Program-made: the position numbers and the translations under genes
Origin: Brachybacterium epidermidis
Lineage (GTDB): Bacteria; Actinomycetota; Actinomycetes; Actinomycetales; Dermabacteraceae
Reading direction: 5' to 3'
NCBI RefSeq assembly: GCF_015209585.1
Contig: NZ_JADEYR010000006.1
Span: forward strand, 62,001-126,000
Length of the DNA stretch: 64,000 nucleotides
Shown: positions 35,448 to 43,524 of the stretch, one piece after another
How the letters are laid out: each line of letters begins with the position of its first letter
Numbering within the stretch: the first letter of the stretch is position 1
The notes under the pieces: generated by a model
The model's database searches: none
The model's input: only the letters and a program-made list of their open reading frames with translations
What the model was told of the DNA's origin: nothing

Positions 35448-37583
35448 GTGACGTCCCTGTCGCTGCACGGACTGCGGTGGCGGCCGCTCTCGCGCCGCCA
35501 CCGCACCGTGGACGGCCTGGACCTGGAGATCCCCGCGGGCCAGAAGGTGCTGTTAGCCGGGGCCAGCGGCAGTGGGAAGTCCACCGTGCTGCGCGCCCTG
35601 GCCGGTCTGCTCGACGAGCAGGCCGGCGATCTCGAGGGGCAGGCCGCACCGCCCTCGCGGCCAGGTGAGCGCGGCCTGCTGCTGCAGAACCCCGCCCATG
35701 CCCTGGTGGCCGCCACGGTGGGCCGGGACGCCGCCTTCGGCCCGGAGAACGCGGCCCTGCCCCGCCCGGAGATCCACGAGCGCGCCGTCGAGGCCCTCGA
35801 CGCCGCCCGCGTGGACGTGCCCTCGAGCAGGGAGCCGCTGGCCACCTCGGGCGGCCAGCAGCAGCGCATCGCCCTGGCCGGCGCCCTGGCGCTGGAGCCG
35901 GACGTGCTGCTGCTGGACGAGCCGACCAGCATGCTCGACGGTCCCACGGCTGAGGCCGTGCGCGAGGCGGTGCTCGAAGTCGCCGCGGGCCGCACCCTGG
36001 TGGTGGCCGATCACCGGCTCGAGGCGTGGCTGCCCCATGTGGACCGGCTGATCGTGCTCGGCGAACGCGCCACGGTCCTGGCCGACGGGGACCCTGACGA
36101 GCTGCTGGCCGCACGCCCTCACCTGCTGGTCGAGGCCGGGATCGCGGTGGAGACCAGCACGGTCGATCGCCGGTCGGCTGATGGACCGGGCCCGGTGGTC
36201 GCGAGCCTGGCCGGGGTCGACGTGCACCGGCCAGGGTCCCGGCGGCGACGGTCCGAGCCGCCCCTGTTGCGCGGGGTGGATCTGGAGCTGCAGGCCGGCA
36301 CCATCACTGTCCTGACCGGCCCGAGCGGTGCCGGGAAGACCACCCTGCTGCAGGTGGTGCTGGGAATGGCGAAGCCGGCTGCGGGGCGGCTGGCGCTGCC
36401 GTCGAGGGAGAGGATCGCCTCGGTGCCGCAGAACCCGGAGCACTCCTTCGTGGCGCCCACCGTGAGGCAGGAGGTCACCGCCTCCCCCTGGGCCACCGAC
36501 GAGGCACTCGCCGAGCAGCTGCTCACGCGGGCCGGGCTCGCGGAGCTGGCCGAGGCGAATCCGTACACGCTCTCCGGTGGCGAGCAGCGGCGCCTGGCGA
36601 TCATCGCGGCCCTCGCCCAGCAGCCGGATCTGCTGGTGCTGGACGAGCCCACCGTGGGTCTGGACGCGCAGCGCCGCCGGGCGGTGCTGGAGCTGCTGGA
36701 GCAGGCACGCGCCGAGGGCCGTGCCGTCCTGGCCGCCACCCATGATCCAGTGCTGATGCAGCGGGCCGATGCGCGCCTGGACCTCGCAGACGGAGCAGGC
36801 GGGGATGCGCCACCGGTCCCACCGGCCGGCTCCGACCCCTCCCCGGATCGCCGGATCGGTCCCGTGCCCCGCACCCGCTGGATCCCGGCCGACGCCCTGA
36901 ACCCTCTGGTGCTGTGTCTGATCGGGATCCTCGCCGCGATCGGCTCCTTCGCCGTGGACACCTGGCAGGGTGGGTTGCTGGCCCTGGTGCCCACGGTGCT
37001 GCTGGCACCGCTGGCGATGCGCACCCTGGGCGGTGGTCTGCTGCGCCTGGCGCCGATCCTGCTGTCCGCAGCAGGACTGGCCTGGACCACCGCGTTCCTG
37101 GGCGACGCACCGTCACTGTCCACCGAGGCGTGGCTGCTGGGCGCGAAGGAGGCCGCCCGCATCACCGCCTTCGTCGCCCCCGGGGTGCTGGCGCTGGGCG
37201 CGGTGGACGCTACGGCCCTGGGGGATGCGCTCGGTGGACGGCTGCGCCTGCCGGCCCGGCCCATCGCAGCCTCCGTGGCGGGCCTGGTGCGAGCCGGCCA
37301 CCTGGGCCGCCAGTGGCAGATCATCACCCAGGCGCGCGTGCTGCGGGGCACAGGCTCCCCCGCCTCGCCGCGGCTGCTGACCGGTGCCACCCTCGCCCTG
37401 CTGGTCGATGCGCTGCGGGGCGCGGAGCAGCAGGCACTGGCCATGGACGCCCGCGGCTTCGCAACCGCCACCACCCGCACCTGGGCCCTGCCCAGCCCCC
37501 TGCGCTGGCCGGACCTGATCGGTGCCGGGATCGGTGTGCTGCTGCTGGTGTGGCCGTTCGTGGCGGAGATGATGGTGGGGTGA
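35448..37583 (+). CDS. ECF transporter fusion: two ATPase domains plus EcfT-type permease (YkoD-YkoC)
   Basis: A 711-residue fusion. ATPase 1: Walker A GASGSGKST near residue 38, signature TSGGQQQRIALAGAL, Walker B VLLLDEPTSMLD. ATPase 2: GPSGAGKTT near 296, LSGGEQRRLAII, LLVLDEPTVGLD. The C-terminal third (from about 480) is the EcfT permease with spans ALNPLVLCLIGILAAIGSFA and GLLALVPTVLLAPLAM and the coupling helices containing ARPIAASVAGLVRAGHL and AMDARGF. With YkoE it completes a riboswitch-controlled uptake system. Fusion of YkoD and YkoC is seen in actinobacteria. Confidence 0.92.
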   Translation: MTSLSLHGLRWRPLSRRHRTVDGLDLEIPAGQKVLLAGASGSGKSTVLRALAGLLDEQAGDLEGQAAPPSRPGERGLLLQNPAHALVAATVGRDAAFGPENAALPRPEIHERAVEALDAARVDVPSSREPLATSGGQQQRIALAGALALEPDVLLLDEPTSMLDGPTAEAVREAVLEVAAGRTLVVADHRLEAWLPHVDRLIVLGERATVLADGDPDELLAARPHLLVEAGIAVETSTVDRRSADGPGPVVASLAGVDVHRPGSRRRRSEPPLLRGVDLELQAGTITVLTGPSGAGKTTLLQVVLGMAKPAAGRLALPSRERIASVPQNPEHSFVAPTVRQEVTASPWATDEALAEQLLTRAGLAELAEANPYTLSGGEQRRLAIIAALAQQPDLLVLDEPTVGLDAQRRRAVLELLEQARAEGRAVLAATHDPVLMQRADARLDLADGAGGDAPPVPPAGSDPSPDRRIGPVPRTRWIPADALNPLVLCLIGILAAIGSFAVDTWQGGLLALVPTVLLAPLAMRTLGGGLLRLAPILLSAAGLAWTTAFLGDAPSLSTEAWLLGAKEAARITAFVAPGVLALGAVDATALGDALGGRLRLPARPIAASVAGLVRAGHLGRQWQIITQARVLRGTGSPASPRLLTGATLALLVDALRGAEQQALAMDARGFATATTRTWALPSPLRWPDLIGAGIGVLLLVWPFVAEMMVG

Positions 37584-37596
37584 GCCCGGCTCACCC
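37578..37596 (+). terminator. hairpin at the end of the thiamine operon
   Basis: GGGTGAGC-CCG-GCTCACCC, an 8-bp perfect stem that includes the stop codon. No U-run. Confidence 0.5.
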
Positions 37597-37894
37597 AGGG
37601 AGGCGCCGTTCATCGGTGCTAGCAGCGTCGCTGGCGGGCGACCGAGCTGTGCCACTGGGGTGGTCTGCTCGGCGAGCGAGACAGATGTCTCGCAGAAGGC
37701 GGGTTCAGGACCCTAATGGGAACCGTGGGATCAACTGGCCGGGGTGTAGCGCTGGGGTATGCCCCATTGTGACACTCAGGAGCGAGGCGCTGGTGTGCGT
37801 CAGCGCAGAGCACTCGATTGTCACAGTCTGGTCACAGACCTCGTCGCTTCGCGCGCGAGACGATAGCTTCCCCTTACCGAGACCAGGGGGGCGC
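37597..37894. other. gap at the left edge of the accessory island
   Basis: No gene is supported. Just upstream of the next gene are TTGTCA (about 37,818), a GTCACAG direct repeat (about 37,820-37,837) and GATAGCTT at 37,862, a plausible promoter. Base composition shifts toward AT at the right end. Confidence 0.4.
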
Positions 37895-38455
37895 ATGGAA
37901 ACACACATCCGGAAGATTGAATCGTCACGCAAACGATTTCTGTCCAAGATTGTCGCTATAATGTGCGTACTCGCATTCACAATTGGTGGCGCCTCGGCAG
38001 CCAACGCCGACTATTTCGCCGGAGGCATGCCTTCTAAGAAGAATTCCGTAAAGTACGTTGGAATCAACTCGACGTACGTCAACCAGTTCAACAATGCACG
38101 CTTTCGGTGGAACGCACTCTCGGGCGTGACGTTTGGTAAGTCGAACTCCGCGAAGAACACCATGACGGCTGCGCGATACTCCAGCTCGTGGTACGGATTG
38201 TACACCTCGAAGGGGCCGAGGAATAATTCACGTACTTTCACAATCCAGGTGAACGTCCGCTCACTCCAGGCTGCCTCAGGTGGCAATATGTCAAAGTGGA
38301 TTGCAAGCACGTCCGCACACGAGCTGGGCCATGCGCTCAGCCTGAAAGACAACCCTAATACCTCGAAGTCTTCTTTGATGAAGCATTCCCGGAACCGATC
38401 AACGGCAATCGGTCCTCAGTCGTATGACGTATCCGAAGTGAAGAGGATCTACTAA
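37895..38455 (+). CDS. secreted zinc metalloprotease of the matrixin/snapalysin type
   Basis: A 186-residue protein with a signal peptide (basic start, then IVAIMCVLAFTIGGASAANA). The zinc site is HELGHALSLKD near residue 149; the HExxHxxxxxD spacing with Asp as third ligand fits snapalysin-like peptidases, but the usual Gly at position 8 is Ser. A Met (SLMKHS) lies about 10 residues later, as in a metzincin Met-turn. Distinctly AT-richer than the preceding operon. Its TAA overlaps the next ATG by one base. Confidence 0.75.
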   Translation: METHIRKIESSRKRFLSKIVAIMCVLAFTIGGASAANADYFAGGMPSKKNSVKYVGINSTYVNQFNNARFRWNALSGVTFGKSNSAKNTMTAARYSSSWYGLYTSKGPRNNSRTFTIQVNVRSLQAASGGNMSKWIASTSAHELGHALSLKDNPNTSKSSLMKHSRNRSTAIGPQSYDVSEVKRIY

Positions 38456-39081
38456 TGAATACCCGTCGCGCACTAACTATTCTTAGCACCGCCTCAGCGG
38501 TGGTGCTACTTGGAGCCGCGTGTGCCGGTCAGTCAACTGCTGAGGGCCCGTCGAGCGAGTCGGTCGTGTACGTGTCAGCGGACTATCCCGAGTACGGAAG
38601 CACCGAAGCCGCACTCGAGGCGGCGGACGTCGTCCTTGTCGGCACAGTCGAGTCATCTCGCGAATTGATCGAGTATCCAGAGGTTGATGACTCCGGGACG
38701 GGGTTGGAGAATCCGCAGTCTGGAGTCGCCGTTTCTGACGAGGATCTTAAAGAAATGGGAGTTGTGACTACGGTGACAACCATTAAGGTTTCCGAGGTGA
38801 TTTCGGGGGATGTCGAGGTTGGCGATTCCGTCGAGGTTTCCCAAGTGGGCGGAACAAGCGAGGGTGTGACTTACATTGAGGAGAGCACCACATTCATCGA
38901 AGAAGCCGCCTCGCCCGAAGTCCTACTCCTTCTGAACGATTTCGGGGATGGCGATTATGATCTGGTGAATCCGGTCGAAGGGGTTTACGAGGTCTCAGAT
39001 GACCAAGTCGAAGCGCTCCCAGGATCCGGTGTGCAGCCAGAAGTGAGCTCGCTCGAAGAGGTCCGCGGTTTCACCGAGTGA
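38455..39081 (+). CDS. lipoprotein of unknown function paired with the metalloprotease
   Basis: A 208-residue protein with lipobox LGAACAGQ at residues 19-26. The mature part is acidic: an ADVVLVGTVESSRE strand pattern, TTVTTIKVSEVISGDVEVGD and a C-terminal LLLLNDFGDGDYDLVN. The strand arrangement resembles small beta-barrel or OB-like domains found beside extracellular proteases. Coupled to the protease gene (TAATG), so it may bind or restrain it. No family named. Confidence 0.75.
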   Translation: MNTRRALTILSTASAVVLLGAACAGQSTAEGPSSESVVYVSADYPEYGSTEAALEAADVVLVGTVESSRELIEYPEVDDSGTGLENPQSGVAVSDEDLKEMGVVTTVTTIKVSEVISGDVEVGDSVEVSQVGGTSEGVTYIEESTTFIEEAASPEVLLLLNDFGDGDYDLVNPVEGVYEVSDDQVEALPGSGVQPEVSSLEEVRGFTE

Positions 39082-39088
39082 TCAAACC

Positions 39089-40050
39089 GGCTCTTCAAGG
39101 TTCGTGGTGAAGGAGAGCGTCGCGTCGCTGGCGTAGAACGGCCCGTGGTCCTGCTGTGATGGGTGTTGTCTAGACATCCACATCCCAGAGGACCACGAGC
39201 CTGTGCACGAGAATGCTGGTTCGCAACGAGATGCTGCGAGCACGATCTTCAACCTGCCCGACTACCGCGTCATCGACGCGATCGACCTGCCCGATGGTGG
39301 CCGGCGGGTGGTGGTCGCCTCGACCCTCCCGCCTGGATGTCCGTCGTGCGGGTGCTCGCGACCAAGGTCCACTCCCGCCGGTCCCAGAAGGTGCGCGACG
39401 TCCCCGTGGCCGGGGCGGTGGAGGTGGTGTGGGCCAAGCGGCGCTGGTTCTGCCTCGAGCTGGTCTGCGCCCGGCGCACGTTCTGGGAAGCCACCGATCA
39501 GGTCCCTTACCGTGCGCGTTCGACGACCCGGCTGCGGGATCAGGTCGTCTCCGCGGTGCTCACCTCGGGCCGGGCTGCCTCCGAGGTCGCCCGGGCCCAT
39601 GGCGTCTCGTGGTGGCTGGTCCAGTCCGCGCTGGCGGCGGCCGCAGTGGTCCTCCCCGCCGCCGAGGACGTGCGAGTGACGCGCCTGGGCATCGATGAGC
39701 ACCGCTACCGGTCGGTGCGCTGGTTCCGCACCGATGAAGGTGCCTGGAGACGGTTCGAGCCATGGATGACGACCCTGGTCGACCTGACCACCGGACAGGT
39801 CCTCGGCGTCGTCGACGGCCGGGACTCCACCGCCGTCGGTGACTGGCTTGCCCAGCGCTCTGAGGACTGGCGGGAGCGGATCGAGATCGTCGCGATCGAT
39901 CCCTCGGCCGCGTTCCGCAAAGCACTGCGGACCTACCTGCCCCGCGCTGCGGTCTCGGTCGACAAGTTCCACCTCGTCAAGCTCGGGAACGACATGGTCA
40001 CCGCCGTGCGGCAACGCCTGGCCCGCGCTCACCACGGTCGTCGGGACCGG
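39089..40050 (+). mobile_element. ISL3-family element: left end and broken, 3'-truncated transposase
   Basis: The left terminal repeat starts GGCTCTTCAAGGTTCGTGG. The transposase (GTG 39203) has the N-terminal zinc motif CPSCG, then a frameshift near 39,349 (one G short of GGGG), then VHSRRSQKVRDVPVAG, RRWFCLELVCARRTFWE, the helix-turn-helix region, and the DDE core GIDEHRYRS, TTLVDLTTGQVLGVVDGRD, VAIDPSAAFRKALR and SVDKFHLVKLGNDM. Identity to an ISL3 protein stops about 40,050, where unrelated DNA starts; no right end. Non-functional. Its last 26 bp are repeated at 42249. Confidence 0.85.
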
Positions 40051-40135
40051 CGGCCTGCCGCGGTATACCTTCCTGTTAGGCCCGTACCGACATTCGGCGG
40101 TGAACTGCGAGGCAGCACTCACGAGGAGACGCGCT

Positions 40136-40396
40136 GTGTATCGGGACGTGCCGACTGAGATCGCTGAGATCAAGCGCAAGGCGCGAGTGGTGGCTGTGGT
40201 GGGAGTCCTCATAGGTGGCGTGTTGCCTGGTCTACTCGGGATCGCTGCGATGTCCACTGCCGAGACCAACCCCTACCGTGCCGAGAAGTTCACAGCCATA
40301 GCGTGGCTCATCATGATCGTCGGCTGGCTGACCTTCGCGGCGTTCCTGCTCATGGTGGCACTGGGGGTCATCACCGTCGAAGAGGGAACGCCCTAA
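40136..40396 (+). CDS. small two-span membrane protein (copy 1)
   Basis: An 86-residue protein with a GAGGAG site before GTG. A charged start (PTEIAEIKRKARV) is followed by span 1 (VVAVVGVLIGGVLPGLLGIAA), a loop, and span 2 (IAWLIMIVGWLTFAAFLLMV). No family recognised. The 17-bp cassette motif begins 3 bp after its stop. An identical gene is at 42360. Confidence 0.7.
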   Translation: MYRDVPTEIAEIKRKARVVAVVGVLIGGVLPGLLGIAAMSTAETNPYRAEKFTAIAWLIMIVGWLTFAAFLLMVALGVITVEEGTP

Positions 40397-40399
40397 CCG

Positions 40400-40416
40400 A
40401 CCGTACGTGGCACGGG
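40400..40416 (+). repeat. cassette-boundary motif a
   Basis: ACCGTACGTGGCACGGG, directly after the stop of the small membrane protein. Confidence 0.6.
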
Positions 40417-40497
40417 CTCTCGATCGCTGCTGGCTTGCGCGGACCACTGTCGCCCGCGAGCTCGCTGGGCACGCACCAAACAGGGGCACCCCAGCAA

Positions 40498-40592
40498 GAC
40501 AGTTACTAAGCGGTCATTTACGGTTACCAATAGGGTCCCGAGGTATACTTTTGCTACACATCTGTCGCACCAGGTATACCCCGGCGGGACAG
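40498..40592 (+). repeat. 95-bp dispersed element A
   Basis: Starts gacagttac, contains atctgtcgcaccaggtatac and ends ggcgggacag. Aligns without gaps and at roughly 70-75 percent by eye to 49968-50062, and is identical to 42722-42816. It contains a TATACT hexamer that could be a -10. Confidence 0.75.
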
Positions 40593-40639
40593 CTAGTCGG
40601 GGCCGCAACGAGCGGTCCGTAGCGCTCTGGCCGAGCGGG

Positions 40640-40831
40640 TCATAAGCCTTCAGTGCGAGGGGGATAAAGGCGGCAAGCGTTGGGTGGAGCACCTGGCTCT
40701 TCGTGATTGATCTGGTAGGTGCACTCGCTGCACTCGTACGTGTCCGGCCGCTCAGGCAAATGTTCGCTCCAGTCGTGACCGCATGCCTCGCACTGTTCCC
40801 TTGGGCGTCGCGCGCGCCATCTTCTCAGCAT
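40640..40831 (-). CDS. small zinc-ribbon-like protein (cassette gene)
   Basis: A 63-residue frame starting MLRRWRARRPREQ. Two CxxC pairs, CEACGHDWSEH and YECSECTYQINH, are 20 residues apart, the pattern of a small zinc ribbon. GACACT lies 6 nt before the ATG (leaderless type). Single gene between motifs a and c. Confidence 0.55.
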   Translation of the reverse strand: MLRRWRARRPREQCEACGHDWSEHLPERPDTYECSECTYQINHEEPGAPPNACRLYPPRTEGL

Positions 40832-40869
40832 GCTGGCAGTGTCCGATGGCGGTCTCCGCGTTGCAACCG

Positions 40870-40886
40870 ACTGTTTGTGACACGCC
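40870..40886 (+). repeat. cassette-boundary motif c
   Basis: ACTGTTTGTGACACGCC, 38 bp upstream of the start of the minus-strand zinc-ribbon gene. Confidence 0.6.
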
Positions 40887-40966
40887 ACCTCGGAGGTCAC
40901 GAGTAGACGCTCAGAGAGCGCAGGAAGTTGCCATACTGGCGGGAGGATCAGCACAGAGGAGGCCGC

Positions 40967-41629
40967 GTGGTGGGGAGGCTCCTGGGCCGCTTCGGCGACA
41001 TTCTGGGCTCCGTCGTCGCGGCAATCCTTCAGCTAGCCCTGACTATCGTCATCGGCCCGATCGTCCTGCTGCTCATCGGCACTGACGCCGCGCTCTCGAT
41101 CGCGAGGCGCGAACCGAGGATCACGTTGCCCTCGTCGGGTGTTGACCTCGGGGCCGCCGATGACGGTCAGGTGGATCTGACTCGCGTGGCGGACGCTATT
41201 ACTTCTCGATGCAAGATCGAGGTCACCACCGTGCGGCCGGCGCCCGGTGAGATCGAGCTGTCCTCGGACGTGACGGTCGGTCTGCCCGCCGCTATCGGGG
41301 TCATCGCTGACCTCGACGGCGAAGACTGCATCGAGGTGTCCATCGGCCTGTGGGGCGAACACGGCGTCGAAGGGCACGACGAGTGGCGCAGTGATGTCGC
41401 CGTCGCCTTGGTCGCTGCATACCTCGACTACGGCATCACGTGCCGAGTGGTCAAGGGGCACACCCTCGGGTTCTTGTGGCTCGATGATGCCGGGGTTTGG
41501 TGGTGCGTACGCCCGGAAGGCGAATCGACGTTCCATCAAACCCGGTTCCGCGATCTCCCTGGCAGGCCCGCGAGTACCACAGAAAGAGCGCAGTGGCTCG
41601 CTCTCATGCGGTCCTCGCAGTCCAACTAG
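40967..41629 (+). CDS. membrane-anchored hypothetical protein (cassette gene)
   Basis: A 220-residue protein with a strong site (GAGGAGG) before GTG. One long hydrophobic segment (VVAAILQLALTIVIGPIVLLL) near residues 13-36, then a soluble domain with mixed alpha/beta features (RCKIEVTTVRPAPGEIELS, GVWWCVRPEGES). No family recognised. It is the only gene between motifs c and d; CATACT at about 40,931 may be its -10. Confidence 0.7.
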   Translation: MVGRLLGRFGDILGSVVAAILQLALTIVIGPIVLLLIGTDAALSIARREPRITLPSSGVDLGAADDGQVDLTRVADAITSRCKIEVTTVRPAPGEIELSSDVTVGLPAAIGVIADLDGEDCIEVSIGLWGEHGVEGHDEWRSDVAVALVAAYLDYGITCRVVKGHTLGFLWLDDAGVWWCVRPEGESTFHQTRFRDLPGRPASTTERAQWLALMRSSQSN

Positions 41630-41689
41630 TCGACGAACGCAGGCCCCGAGGCCCTCCGTGTGCGGGCGCTCATCGCCATTTCACAACCG

Positions 41690-41706
41690 ACCGTTTATGG
41701 CTCGCG
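41690..41706 (+). repeat. cassette-boundary motif d
   Basis: ACCGTTTATGGCTCGCG, 60 bp after the stop of the 40967 gene. Confidence 0.6.
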
Positions 41707-41720
41707 CCTGTCAGCGCACT

Positions 41721-42194
41721 TCATACGTCTTCCGGGAGACCGGTTGGGGAGTCTGGGTCGTACCCCCCGCGTGTGAACCACCCTCCTGCCCTCTCGGCCA
41801 GCAACGGCGGCAGCCAGTTGATGGAGAGGGGTTCGCACCACGCCAGCACCTCGGGGAGCGTCAACCCGATCTGGGTCCACGACCGGTCGAGCTCTTCAGA
41901 GACCGCGTCGGGAGCGCTCGTCGGGGAGTAGATGTCGATGTCGAAGCCGCCATCAGGTGGTGGGCTCGCGGGTTCGCCGCGGAGGCGCTGGAGAAGGGTC
42001 CTTTCTGGGGTTCCTCCCCAGTGCGTCACGAGGACATCGTGGCCCTGGGCGAAGCCGGAGGTAGCCCGTCCTGCGAAGGCTCTGCATCCCGCATCGATTG
42101 CCCGCTGCGACGGCCCCCAGGGTCCGTCTGGATTCTCGGCCGTGAACTGAGCAAGTCTCTGCTCCTGCTCACGCAACCACTTCCTCGCTCTCAT
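41721..42194 (-). CDS. hypothetical protein (cassette gene)
   Basis: A 157-residue soluble protein. Recognisable stretches are WLREQEQRLAQFTAENPDG, QGHDVLVTHWGGTPERTLL and FDIDIYSPTSAPDAVSEEL. No family recognised. Opposite orientation to its neighbours and the only gene between motifs d and e, with motif e 39 bp before its start. Confidence 0.65.
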   Translation of the reverse strand: MRARKWLREQEQRLAQFTAENPDGPWGPSQRAIDAGCRAFAGRATSGFAQGHDVLVTHWGGTPERTLLQRLRGEPASPPPDGGFDIDIYSPTSAPDAVSEELDRSWTQIGLTLPEVLAWCEPLSINWLPPLLAERAGGWFTRGGYDPDSPTGLPEDV

Positions 42195-42233
42195 CCTCCG
42201 ACGATAGCCGTCTTCTGCGCTGCCCCGGAGGGG

Positions 42234-42250
42234 ACCGTTTATGGCCCGGC
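42234..42250 (+). repeat. cassette-boundary motif e, at the left junction of repeat copy 2
   Basis: ACCGTTTATGGCCCGGC. The 568-bp repeat starts at 42249 inside this motif; the shared TGGCCCG is also present at the copy 1 junction in the ISL3 remnant. Confidence 0.65.
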
Positions 42251-42359
42251 GCTCACCACGGTCGTCGGGACCGGCGGCCTGCCGCGGTATACCTTCCTGT
42301 TAGGCCCGTACCGACATTCGGCGGTGAACTGCGAGGCAGCACTCACGAGGAGACGCGCT

Positions 42360-42620
42360 GTGTATCGGGACGTGCCGACTGAGATCGCTGAGATCAAGCG
42401 CAAGGCGCGAGTGGTGGCTGTGGTGGGAGTCCTCATAGGTGGCGTGTTGCCTGGTCTACTCGGGATCGCTGCGATGTCCACTGCCGAGACCAACCCCTAC
42501 CGTGCCGAGAAGTTCACAGCCATAGCGTGGCTCATCATGATCGTCGGCTGGCTGACCTTCGCGGCGTTCCTGCTCATGGTGGCACTGGGGGTCATCACCG
42601 TCGAAGAGGGAACGCCCTAA
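42360..42620 (+). CDS. small two-span membrane protein (copy 2)
   Basis: Identical 86-residue product to the gene at 40136, with the same GAGGAG site and GTG start, and again followed directly by the 17-bp motif. The exact duplication indicates a recent event. Confidence 0.7.
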   Translation: MYRDVPTEIAEIKRKARVVAVVGVLIGGVLPGLLGIAAMSTAETNPYRAEKFTAIAWLIMIVGWLTFAAFLLMVALGVITVEEGTP

Positions 42621-42623
42621 CCG

Positions 42624-42640
42624 ACCGTACGTGGCACGGG
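42624..42640 (+). repeat. cassette-boundary motif f
   Basis: ACCGTACGTGGCACGGG, duplicate of motif a. Confidence 0.6.
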
Positions 42641-42721
42641 CTCTCGATCGCTGCTGGCTTGCGCGGACCACTGTCGCCCGCGAGCTCGCTGGGCACGCAC
42701 CAAACAGGGGCACCCCAGCAA

Positions 42722-42816
42722 GACAGTTACTAAGCGGTCATTTACGGTTACCAATAGGGTCCCGAGGTATACTTTTGCTACACATCTGTCGCACCAGGTA
42801 TACCCCGGCGGGACAG
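42722..42816 (+). repeat. 95-bp dispersed element B
   Basis: Identical to element A as part of the 568-bp repeat; ends 35 bp before the P-loop gene. Confidence 0.75.
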
Positions 42817-42839
42817 TCGCTCTCCGAGCGTTCGCCCCT

Positions 42840-42845
42840 TAACAT
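42840..42845 (+). promoter_or_regulatory. -10 element of the P-loop cassette gene
   Basis: TAACAT lies 6 nt before ATG 42852, a leaderless-type arrangement carried within the cassette. Confidence 0.45.
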
Positions 42846-42851
42846 CGTCGA

Positions 42852-43466
42852 ATGATCATCGCGGTTGAGGGTCCAAGTGCTGCCGGGAAGACGACCTGGT
42901 GTCGAAAGGCCGTGGACGAGTTCATCGGCGAGTACGTGCCGACAGGGGTTGAACCTGACGGGAGTGACCCGGAGCACCAAGCAAGGTACTGGACCGGGGT
43001 CAACGCAGATCGCTGGTCCCAGGCGATCGAGCTCGAGCACCGGGCGGGGTTGGCTGTGGGCGACAGCGATCCTCTCAAGCTGCACTACTCATGGTGCTTG
43101 GCGCGTATCGGTGCGGCTCCCATTTCGCGCTTCCTCCATGAGCTGGCCTCTGTACGTGAAGCGATGAGTCGGCGGCAGCTCGGGTTCGCTGACGCCATCC
43201 TGGTAACGCTCCCGAGCGAAGCGGTTCTGAGACGGCAGAAGGACGGCGACGCGACTCGCTCCCGGCGAACGTTCGAGCTGCACGCTCGGCTACGAGGCCC
43301 CCTCGAGCAGTGGTACCGATCGATGGATCGTCTACGTCCTGGCGCCGTCATCTGGGACCTTCAAGCCACAGCGGTCGGAGATCTATCCACAACGCTGCGG
43401 CCTGATCGCCGATACGACGTTGAGCTGCTCGATGCGCTCGTATTCGAGCTACCGCGGATTGGCTGA
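42852..43466 (+). CDS. P-loop kinase/ATPase-like protein (cassette gene)
   Basis: A 204-residue protein. Walker A is EGPSAAGKTTW at residues 6-16; the rest has the helix-rich pattern of small nucleoside- or AAA-type kinases (YWTGVNADRWSQAIELEHR, SRRTFELHARLRGPLEQWY with an RR pair that could be a lid). It may phosphorylate a small molecule; substrate unknown. Bounded by motifs f and g. Confidence 0.8.
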   Translation: MIIAVEGPSAAGKTTWCRKAVDEFIGEYVPTGVEPDGSDPEHQARYWTGVNADRWSQAIELEHRAGLAVGDSDPLKLHYSWCLARIGAAPISRFLHELASVREAMSRRQLGFADAILVTLPSEAVLRRQKDGDATRSRRTFELHARLRGPLEQWYRSMDRLRPGAVIWDLQATAVGDLSTTLRPDRRYDVELLDALVFELPRIG

Positions 43467-43471
43467 CCCCA

Positions 43472-43488
43472 ACCGTTTGTGACACGGG
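43472..43488 (+). repeat. cassette-boundary motif g
   Basis: ACCGTTTGTGACACGGG, 5 bp after the stop of the P-loop gene. Confidence 0.6.
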
Positions 43489-43524
43489 CGTTGCCGCTTG
43501 GCGGCCCGGCCCCTTCGTCTCGCT

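Larger units (their letters stand above)
40025..40592 (+). repeat. 568-bp direct repeat, copy 1
   Basis: Apparently identical, without gaps, to 42249-42816 (constant offset 2224). It begins inside the ISL3 transposase remnant, spans the small membrane-protein gene and a 17-bp motif, and ends with a 95-bp element related to 49968. Confidence 0.93.
42249..42816 (+). repeat. 568-bp direct repeat, copy 2
   Basis: Identical by inspection to 40025-40592, including about 26 bp of ISL3 transposase sequence that has no neighbouring transposase here. Copy 2 therefore derives from copy 1. Confidence 0.93.
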
